From an uncultured Eubacteriales bacterium (GTDB lineage: Bacteria > Bacillota > Clostridia > Oscillospirales > CAG-272): a stretch of 6,157 bases of DNA. The notes under the pieces are model-generated. The model made no database searches. It was given only the letters and a program-made list of their open reading frames with translations, and was not told the origin of the DNA. Below, piece after piece: positions 1 to 5,664 of this stretch. The stretch covers positions 1 through 6,157 of the forward strand of contig ONVJ01000248.1 of the NCBI GenBank assembly GCA_900321265.1, read 5' to 3'. Position numbers and translations under genes: made by a program. Every line of letters starts with the position of its first letter. The first letter of the stretch is position 1.

Positions 1-1
1 A

Positions 2-625
2 GACTGCGGTTTTTTTTCCGGTATTTGTTTTGATTATGACAACACAGGTTTTGTGCCGAAGTTTACCGGTGATTTACATGATGTTCTTTCTTTAAGAGGC
101 GCTGCAGTCGCGGACTTGTCGCTGGAAAATGCGGACAAATCAGGTATGAAAGTTCAGATCCGTTTGTTCATTCCGGAAAAGCCCTCGGATTCACATCGGA
201 AAACGGATATCAAGAGTTATTTCATTGAGTATAATAACGACAGTGTGAGATACGCGCTGGACTGTTTTGAGTTCCTCAACGAAAAAAACGGAGAGTGGGA
301 AAGGATCAGGATCGACGCGGAATATGTCAGGGAGAATAACGAACTGCGTCTTGTCGGCGGTGAGCTGTTGAATCTTATCAACGGAAAGACGACAGTCACT
401 CCATATACCGGTCCTGTTATCCTGTTTGAAGAAGATCAGGGGCTGTCTCCGTCGACCGGAGATACGAATCCGCTGTTGTTCAGTTTTCTTTCTCTGGTCG
501 GCTTGATTTGCTTATCCGGTTTGTCGGCGGCTCACCTTAAATCACGGAGACGTGATTTACAGACTGACGATACAAATATAGTCATTGATTCGCATAAATG
601 TCAAGCGTTTTTCCGGAGGCTATGA
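2..625 (+). CDS. Probable sortase-anchored surface protein, C-terminal part (5' end outside window)
   Basis: The frame is open from the left edge, so the GTG at 53 is probably an internal valine and not the start; 207 residues are visible. I do not recognise the N-terminal part. It is polar and charged, with several alternating hydrophobic stretches that could be beta strands (for example around residues 50-56 and 101-106). The C-terminus looks like a cell-wall sorting signal: S149-P-S-T-G-D154, then a hydrophobic segment at about residues 157-178, then a basic cluster K180-R184. In Gram-positive bacteria a sortase cleaves such a motif between T and G and links the protein to peptidoglycan. 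The 23 residues after the basic cluster make an unusually long tail. Base composition is lower in GC than the rest of the window. The gene converges on lplA with a 76-nt gap. Function beyond surface location is unknown; a plain C-terminal membrane anchor is the alternative. Confidence 0.72.
   Translation, partial: DCGFFSGICFDYDNTGFVPKFTGDLHDVLSLRGAAVADLSLENADKSGMKVQIRLFIPEKPSDSHRKTDIKSYFIEYNNDSVRYALDCFEFLNEKNGEWERIRIDAEYVRENNELRLVGGELLNLINGKTTVTPYTGPVILFEEDQGLSPSTGDTNPLLFSFLSLVGLICLSGLSAAHLKSRRRDLQTDDTNIVIDSHKCQAFFRRL
446..553 (+). other. Cell-wall sorting signal (SPSTGD motif, membrane segment, basic cluster)
   Basis: This stretch encodes the tripartite pattern of a sortase substrate: a P-x-T-G pentapeptide core (P150, T152, G153) followed by D154, a hydrophobic span rich in Leu, Phe and Gly, and the basic run K-S-R-R-R. 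The first position is S and not the classical L; S/P-x-T-G-D variants are common in Clostridia. No sortase gene is visible in the window. Confidence 0.65.
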
Positions 626-649
626 GCCCGATCGTCTCAGCAGGGCGTA

Positions 650-679
650 AGATCAGCTGCCGAGTGAGGATCTGTTTTT
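650..679 (+). terminator. Weak candidate terminator after the surface-protein gene
   Basis: AGATC at 650-654 can pair with GATCT at 669-673, followed by one G and five T (675-679). The stem is only 5 bp, AT-containing, and has a 14-nt loop, so it is far weaker than a typical intrinsic terminator. Its position, just after the stop codon at 623-625 in a convergent gap, is the main support. The rest of the 626-701 gap shows no clear terminator for lplA on the other strand. Confidence 0.25.
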
Positions 680-701
680 CATCGGTCCCCTTCGGTCTCT
701 C

Positions 702-1706
702 TCATGTCAGCAGCGACAACACCGCCGCAGACGCTTCCTCGTCAGAGCATGAGAAATACGCTCCCGATCCGCGGAGGGCGGCGGAGAGGTCCTCCCGCGT
801 CAGCCGCAGGCCGGTAAGACGCTCCTCAAGCCCGGACACAGGTCTGTCGCCCAGAAAATCGCCGGTGAAGCGGATAAGCGTCAGCCTTCCCCTGTCGGCC
901 TCGTAGCCGGCCGTTATCCTGCCGAAGGGGAAGCGGCGGCTGACCGTGTTCGAGAAGGCAGGGCTCCTTCCCCGGTTCCAATCCCAGGATAGATATTTCG
1001 CCTCCAGTTTCTTTGCCGCGGCGGCGATCTCCTCCGGCGGCTCCGAAAGCCCGAACTCTTCAGAAAAAACGCCGCGCAGAAGCCCGAAAAAGCCTTCTCC
1101 GTCAAGTTTCCGGAGCGGCGAGCCGGCGGGCAGCATCTCCCGCAGATTCCCGACGCGGGAGGAGACGCTCCTTATGCCCTTCGACTCAAGCTTTTCCCGG
1201 TCGGGAAGAAGAAGGGCGGACAGCCGCCCGAGGTCGGCCGACCAGAGCAGCGTCCCGTGGTGCAGAAGTACTCCCTCAGCGACCCGCTGAGCGCTGCCCG
1301 ATATCTTTTTTCCTTCGAAGAGGATGTCGTTCCTCCCCGAAAATCCCGCGTCGATCCCGAGCTTCCGCAGAGCCCGGATCATCGGCAGAGAGCATTCGGC
1401 GCGTCCCGCCGGTTCGTCGCCTGCCGGCATTATCACCGAATAGTTGATATTGCCCGGATCGTGGAAGACCGCGCCGCCTCCCGTCGTCCGTCTGACAACG
1501 GGGATCCCTTCACGGTCGGCGAGCGCGAGATCGACCTCGGCGAAAGCGTTCTGGTTCCGCCCGATGATGACCGACGCTCCGTTGCGCCAGAGCATGAGGA
1601 TACGGTCCGCCCCGGTCTTTCTGAAGTTTATGAGCAGACTTTCCTCAAGCGCGAGATTTTTTGCAGGCGACAGGCTGTCCGTCGCGAAAAAAAGTGTGTT
1701 GTCCAT
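702..1706 (-). CDS. lplA: Lipoate-protein ligase A
   Basis: This 334-residue protein would activate lipoate with ATP to lipoyl-AMP and transfer it to the lysine of lipoyl domains, here presumably those of the neighbouring E2. It matches the two-domain LplA type (the E. coli protein is of similar length). Family motifs are visible: L39-W-R-N near the N-terminus, R72-R-T-T-G-G-G with F81-H-D-P-G-N-I-N-Y for the lipoyl-AMP site, G124-R-N-D-I, K134-I-S-G-S-A with K134 as the likely catalytic lysine, H149-H-G-T-L-L, and K176-G-I-R-S-V-S-S-R-V. The C-terminal accessory domain is present, beginning near W241-D-W-N and P249-A-F-S, so the enzyme should catalyse both half reactions. The ATG is the only upstream-most start possible because the codon before it is an in-frame TAA. 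No Shine-Dalgarno sequence precedes it. Octanoate, or a non-PDH target such as GcvH, is possible as alternative substrate or partner. Confidence 0.95.
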   Translation of the reverse strand: MDNTLFFATDSLSPAKNLALEESLLINFRKTGADRILMLWRNGASVIIGRNQNAFAEVDLALADREGIPVVRRTTGGGAVFHDPGNINYSVIMPAGDEPAGRAECSLPMIRALRKLGIDAGFSGRNDILFEGKKISGSAQRVAEGVLLHHGTLLWSADLGRLSALLLPDREKLESKGIRSVSSRVGNLREMLPAGSPLRKLDGEGFFGLLRGVFSEEFGLSEPPEEIAAAAKKLEAKYLSWDWNRGRSPAFSNTVSRRFPFGRITAGYEADRGRLTLIRFTGDFLGDRPVSGLEERLTGLRLTREDLSAALRGSGAYFSCSDEEASAAVLSLLT

Positions 1707-1708
1707 TT

Positions 1709-1760
1709 AAAAACAGTTAAATAACCGCCGGGGCCGAAATTTTTATTGCGGCCCCGGCGG
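1709..1760 (-). terminator. Strong GC-rich hairpin between E1 and lplA, intrinsic terminator-like
   Basis: Arms at 1725-1736 and 1749-1760 are perfect 12-bp inverted repeats (on the plus strand CCGCCGGGGCCG and CGGCCCCGGCGG) around a 12-nt AT-rich loop. On the minus strand the stem is followed by TTATTTAACTGTTTTT, an interrupted T tract, which fits an intrinsic terminator for the E2-E3-E1 transcript. The plus-strand flank (GATTAATTTG) is less T-rich, so the minus orientation is favoured. The lplA start codon is only 18 nt past the stem, so the element could also lower or regulate read-through into lplA, or simply stabilise the upstream mRNA. Folding energy was not computed. Confidence 0.75.
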
Positions 1761-1777
1761 GATTAATTTGCGAAAGA

Positions 1778-4252
1778 TCAGACTCCCTTTTTCAATCTGT
1801 CGATCTTCTCGACATCAGAGAAATTGTGCGTGGGAACGTATCCGGGGATCGGGAGGATCTTCTCGTGGATGCAGTCGATGATGGCGTCCGGGTAGGGGAA
1901 GAAGGAGGTCTCGAGCTCGTGGGCGGGTGTGATCCAGTTGCGGGAGCCGAGAGCTACCGGCGGAGCGTCGAGGTAATCGAAGGCGAGCTCGGCGATATTC
2001 GCCGCCATGTCCTTCATCACCGAGTTGCGCTCGACGGCGTCGCCGACGATGACGATGCGCCCGGTCTTCTTGACCGATTCGATGACCTTGGTGTAGTCGA
2101 AGGGCACGATCGATCTGGCGTCGATGATCTCGGCGGAAATGCCGTATTTCTCCTCGAGCGTCTTCGCGGCCTCGAGCGCGCGGTAGAGAACGGCGCCGAT
2201 CGTGAGGATGGTGACGTCCTTTCCTTCCTTTTTGACGTCGGGATCGCCGAGAGTGACCTCGTAGTATCCGGTCGGGACGCCTTCGGGCCTGAACTCCTCG
2301 CCCTTGTCGTAGATCCTCTGGGACTCAAAGAAGATGACGGGATCTGTCCCCTCGAGGGCCGAGCACATAAGTCCCTTCGCGTCGTAGGGAGTGGCGGGGA
2401 AGACGACCTTCAGTCCGGGGATGTGGGCGGTGAGAGCCGTCCAGTCCTGGCTGTGCTGCGCGCCGTACTTCGAACCGACCGAAACGCGCAGGATGACGGG
2501 CATCTTGAGAATGCCTGCGCTCATCGACTGCCATTTTGCCATCTGGTTGAAGATCTCGTCTCCGGCGCAGCCGATGAAGTCGGCGTACATGAGCTCGACT
2601 ATCGCGCGGCCGCCGCACATGGCGTATCCGACCGCCGAGCCGACGATGGCCGATTCGGAAATCGGGGCGTTGAAGAATCTGTGGTAGGGGATCGAGTCGG
2701 TGATCTTCTTGTAGACGCCGAAGGCTCCGCCCCAGTCTCTGTTGTCCTCGCCGTAGGCGATGAGCGTCGGATCGTCGTAGAACTTCTCGATGATGGGCTC
2801 GCACAGACCGTCGCGGATGTTGTAGACCTTCATCTTCGGCACCGGCTTGCCGTCGGCGTCGAAGGCCTTGCGGATCTTGCCCGCCATCTCCTTGACCCTG
2901 TCGTTCTCCTCGCGGGTCTTCAGCATCTCCGCCTGCCTTGACGGATCCATGCTGTGGACCTTCTGATTCGAGAACATGATCGACGCGATGGCGTCGGGAT
3001 CCTTTGAAAGATCCATTCTCGGGGAGATCTCGTCGTTGATGGCGAGCTTCATGATAGAGGTCATCCTGTCGACGATCATCGCGTCGACGGCTTCGAGCTC
3101 GGATTCGGATGCTACGCCGATCGAGACGAGCTTGCGTCCGAAGGCGGCGACGGGGTCGCAGGCCTTCCAGGCGTCGATCTCCTCCTGAGTGCGGTAGGTC
3201 GAGCTGTCGGAGGGCGAATGACCCGACACGCGGTATGTGACGACGTCGAGCAGCGCCGGGCCGTGTCCGGCAAGGAGGATCTCCTTCTTGCGGGCGACGG
3301 CGTCGATGACGGCGAGCGGATCGTATCCGTTCACCCTCTCGGCGTGCATCATCTCGGGGTTGAAGCCTGCGCCGAGGCGGGCCGCCATGTCGAAGCCCAT
3401 AGTCTCGCCGCGGGTCTGCCCGCCCATGCCGTAGTGGTTGTCGAAGACGTTGAAGAGGATAGGCATTCCGGTGCCGTGTCCGTCGTCCCAGAGTTTCGTG
3501 ATCTGATCCATCGAGGCGAAGTTGAGCGACTCAAGTACCGGTCCGCGTCCGAGGGCGCCGTCGCCGCAGTTGGCTACGACTATGCCCTTCTTATGGTTGG
3601 CTCTCTTGTAGAGGGCCGCGCCGAGGGCGATCGGGGCGCCGCCGCCGACGATTGCGTTGTTGGGCATGATCCCGAAGGGGATGAAGAAGGCGTGCATCGA
3701 TCCGCCGAGGCCCCGGTTGAAGCCGGTCGTGCGGGCGAAGATCTCGGCGAGCGCGCCGTAGAGAAGGAAGTTCTTCGCGAGCTCCTTCACGCTCCCGGCC
3801 TTCGTGTTCTTCTCGACGACAGAGAGAAGGGTGCCTCCGAGGAATTCCTTCATGATGTCGTAAAGCTCCTCCTCGGTGAGCTTTTCGATCGACGACAGGC
3901 CCTTGGCGAGTATCTCGCCGTGGCTGCGGTGAGAGCCGAAGGTGAGGTCGTTGATGTCGAGGCAGTAGGCTTCGCCGACGGCGGAGGCCTCCTGGCCGAT
4001 CGAGAGGTGTGCGGGGCCGGGGTTGTTGTACTGAACGCCGTTGTACTCGCTCTTGACCTTGACCTCGTTCAGCATCGTCTCGAATTCGTGGATCGTCCGC
4101 ATATCGTGGTAGATCCTGAGAAAATCATCCTTTGTGTAGATCTTTTTCTCCTCTTCGGGCGTTTTGCTGTACTGACATACCGGGATGTCCTCAAAACGGA
4201 TAAAGCCGGGAGTAAACGCTGTTTTCGGATCGACATACTGTGATTTTGGCAT
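1778..4252 (-). CDS. Fused 2-oxo acid dehydrogenase E1 (alpha plus beta), thiamine-diphosphate dependent
   Basis: This 824-residue cytoplasmic enzyme would decarboxylate a 2-oxo acid and reductively acylate the lipoyl arm of E2. Residues about 40-410 are the E1-alpha domain: H81-L-S-I-G-Q-E, S107-H-R-S-H-G, G183-G-S-M-H, the diphosphate/Mg motif starting G230-D-G and ending D271-N-H-Y, and the active-site loop G344-H-S-P-S-D with H345. Residues about 474-824 are E1-beta: G501-E-D, P530-I-S-E with E533 as the likely catalytic glutamate, A599-Q-H-S-Q with H600, P613-G-L-K-V-V-F-P, and a C-terminal transketolase-like domain from about 685. A charged, probably helical linker (about 411-473) joins the halves. 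Usual E1s are two genes of about 330-400 residues each. Relative to human E1-alpha as I recall it, there are insertions of about 43 residues (near 119-172) and about 12 residues (near 251-262). Start supported by AAGGAG 10 nt upstream. The substrate may be pyruvate, branched-chain 2-oxo acids or acetoin. Confidence 0.93.
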   Translation of the reverse strand: MPKSQYVDPKTAFTPGFIRFEDIPVCQYSKTPEEEKKIYTKDDFLRIYHDMRTIHEFETMLNEVKVKSEYNGVQYNNPGPAHLSIGQEASAVGEAYCLDINDLTFGSHRSHGEILAKGLSSIEKLTEEELYDIMKEFLGGTLLSVVEKNTKAGSVKELAKNFLLYGALAEIFARTTGFNRGLGGSMHAFFIPFGIMPNNAIVGGGAPIALGAALYKRANHKKGIVVANCGDGALGRGPVLESLNFASMDQITKLWDDGHGTGMPILFNVFDNHYGMGGQTRGETMGFDMAARLGAGFNPEMMHAERVNGYDPLAVIDAVARKKEILLAGHGPALLDVVTYRVSGHSPSDSSTYRTQEEIDAWKACDPVAAFGRKLVSIGVASESELEAVDAMIVDRMTSIMKLAINDEISPRMDLSKDPDAIASIMFSNQKVHSMDPSRQAEMLKTREENDRVKEMAGKIRKAFDADGKPVPKMKVYNIRDGLCEPIIEKFYDDPTLIAYGEDNRDWGGAFGVYKKITDSIPYHRFFNAPISESAIVGSAVGYAMCGGRAIVELMYADFIGCAGDEIFNQMAKWQSMSAGILKMPVILRVSVGSKYGAQHSQDWTALTAHIPGLKVVFPATPYDAKGLMCSALEGTDPVIFFESQRIYDKGEEFRPEGVPTGYYEVTLGDPDVKKEGKDVTILTIGAVLYRALEAAKTLEEKYGISAEIIDARSIVPFDYTKVIESVKKTGRIVIVGDAVERNSVMKDMAANIAELAFDYLDAPPVALGSRNWITPAHELETSFFPYPDAIIDCIHEKILPIPGYVPTHNFSDVEKIDRLKKGV

Positions 4253-4262
4253 GGTTTATTGA

Positions 4263-4268
4263 CTCCTT
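4263..4268 (-). promoter_or_regulatory. Ribosome binding site of the fused E1 gene
   Basis: On the minus strand AAGGAG lies 10 nt before the ATG at 4252, inside the 21-nt gap after the E3 stop codon. It fixes the E1 start and shows independent translation initiation within the operon. Confidence 0.8.
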
Positions 4269-4273
4269 GACGG

Positions 4274-5650
4274 TTATTTTATGCTGAAGCAGGCTTCGCG
4301 GACGACCTCGCAGACGGTCGGGTGGGGGAATACGCATTTTTCTATATCCGACAGCCGCATCTTCCGTGCGACCATAACGGCGCAGCCGTAGATGATCTCG
4401 GAGGCGTAGCCGCCGATCATATGGACGCCGAGCAGCTCTCTGTGCTCGCGTCCGACGACGAGCTTTACGATGCCGTCGCCCTTTTCGTTCTCGGCGAGAT
4501 ACCTGCCCGACATCTTCATCGTCACCGATTTTTCGATGACGTCGAGACCGCGGGCCTTCGCCGCCTCCGCAGTCAGGCCGACAGAGGCGACCTCGGGGTT
4601 GGTGTATATGACCGAAGGGATCGCGTCGTAGTCGACCTCGTCGCGGATGCCGAGCATGTCGCGGACGGCCGCCTCGCCCTCGCGGTAGGCGGTGTGTGCG
4701 AGCATCGATCTTCCGTTGACGTCGCCCGCCGCCCAGACGCCGGCGACGTTCGTGCGGCCGCGGCCGTCGGTGACGACCGCTCCGCGCTCGCAGAGGACGC
4801 CGAGCTTCTCAAGCCCGAAGCCGGCCGAGTTCGCGCGGCGGCCGATGGCGATGAGGACTTTGTCGCACCCGACCTCGACGCTCTTTCCTTCGTATTCGCA
4901 GGTTACGGAGGAGCTGCCTACCGCGGTCACCTTCGCGCCGAGCATGAAATTCACGCCGCGCTTTTCGTAGTTCCTTTTCAGTATCTTCGCGATCTCGCCG
5001 TCGGTCGGGCCGCCGATGTGATCGAGCATCTCAAGGACGGTGACCTCGGTGCCGATGCTGTTGAAGTATGACGCCATCTCCATACCGATGACGCCGCCTC
5101 CGATGACGCAGAGACGCTTCGGGGCCTCTTTCAGCCCGAGGACCTCGCGGTTGGTGAGGCCGAAGCCCGACGCGACAGATTCGCGGAGTCCCGGGATCGG
5201 GGGAAGGGCGGGGGAGGATCCGGTGCAGACGAGGAGCCTGCGGCCGGTGTATTTCTTTCCTCCCGCGGCGATCTCAAAGCCTTCGGCGGATCTTCCGAGG
5301 ATCTCGGCGAATTCGCTTACGACCTCGACGCCGTGCGCCCGCATCGCCGCCGCGACTCCGCCGGTCAGCGTCTTTACGACGCGGTCCTTGCGGTCGACGA
5401 CGAAGGAGTGATCGATCGACGCTCCGTCGAACTTCACGCCGTATTCGGCGGAATGCTTTGCGTAATCAAAGATCTTGGCAGAGTAGAGCAGCGTCTTGGT
5501 GGGTATGCAGCCCTCGTTGAGGCAGACGCCTCCGAGCGCGCGGCCCTCGGCGAGGAGCACCGACAGTCCGGCCTCCGACGCTCTTTCGGCGGCGTTGTAT
5601 CCCGCCGGGCCTCCGCCGATTATTATCAGCTCGTAAACTTTATCAGACAT
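4274..5650 (-). CDS. lpdA: Dihydrolipoyl dehydrogenase (E3)
   Basis: This 458-residue flavoprotein would reoxidise dihydrolipoyl groups on E2 and pass electrons to NAD+. Visible motifs in order: FAD-binding G12-G-G-P-A-G with E35 at the end of the second strand; redox disulfide C43-L-N-E-G-C48 within the G-G-V-C-L-N-E-G-C-I-P-T-K signature; A/S-T-G-S near 143-145; NAD-binding G184-G-G-V-I-G with the acidic E207 that favours NAD+ over NADP+; second FAD motif A308-G-D with L317-A-H-T-A-Y-R-E-G; and the catalytic pair H443 and E448 in H-P-T-V-C-E. Length is normal for the core enzyme. There is no N-terminal lipoyl domain, unlike some Gram-positive E3 proteins, so lipoyl arms must sit on E2. The gene lies 12 nt after the E2 stop, with a G-rich ribosome site overlapping that stop, and 21 nt before E1, consistent with one operon. 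Gene-symbol usage varies (lpd, pdhD, acoL, bfmBC). Confidence 0.96.
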   Translation of the reverse strand: MSDKVYELIIIGGGPAGYNAAERASEAGLSVLLAEGRALGGVCLNEGCIPTKTLLYSAKIFDYAKHSAEYGVKFDGASIDHSFVVDRKDRVVKTLTGGVAAAMRAHGVEVVSEFAEILGRSAEGFEIAAGGKKYTGRRLLVCTGSSPALPPIPGLRESVASGFGLTNREVLGLKEAPKRLCVIGGGVIGMEMASYFNSIGTEVTVLEMLDHIGGPTDGEIAKILKRNYEKRGVNFMLGAKVTAVGSSSVTCEYEGKSVEVGCDKVLIAIGRRANSAGFGLEKLGVLCERGAVVTDGRGRTNVAGVWAAGDVNGRSMLAHTAYREGEAAVRDMLGIRDEVDYDAIPSVIYTNPEVASVGLTAEAAKARGLDVIEKSVTMKMSGRYLAENEKGDGIVKLVVGREHRELLGVHMIGGYASEIIYGCAVMVARKMRLSDIEKCVFPHPTVCEVVREACFSIK

Positions 5651-5656
5651 TCCGTT

Positions 5657-5664
5657 TCCCCCTT
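5657..5664 (-). promoter_or_regulatory. Ribosome binding site of the E3 gene, overlapping the E2 stop
   Basis: On the minus strand AAGGGGGA lies 6 nt before the ATG at 5650, and its first two bases are the last two of the E2 stop codon TAA. It is a G-rich, slightly imperfect Shine-Dalgarno sequence and suggests translational coupling between E2 and E3. Confidence 0.65.

Noticed and set aside
53..55. GTG as start codon of the left-edge gene
   Set aside because: The frame is open to the window edge and no purine-rich ribosome site precedes the GTG, so it is more likely an internal valine.
681..701. Possible stem in the repeated CGGTC/TTCGGTCTC sequence after lplA
   Set aside because: The matching parts are direct rather than inverted, so no stable hairpin forms and no T tract follows on the minus strand.
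598..906. Plus-strand open frame overlapping the surface-gene end and the lplA 3' end
   Set aside because: The translation is Ser/Arg-rich and most of it is antisense to the conserved frame of LplA; it overlaps the end of the left gene.
1826..2941. Long plus-strand open frame (371 codons) opposite the E1 gene
   Set aside because: It lies antisense to the conserved E1-beta region, its translation is rich in V, D, G, E and R with no domain pattern, and it is explained by GC-rich codon positions of the real gene.
3218..4243. Long plus-strand open frame (341 codons) opposite the E1-alpha region
   Set aside because: It is antisense to clear E1-alpha motifs and shows the same low-complexity V/D/E/R composition; it is a shadow frame.
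4322..5071. Plus-strand open frame (249 codons) opposite the E3 gene
   Set aside because: It is fully antisense to a complete E3 with all motifs, has no recognisable domain and no convincing ribosome site.
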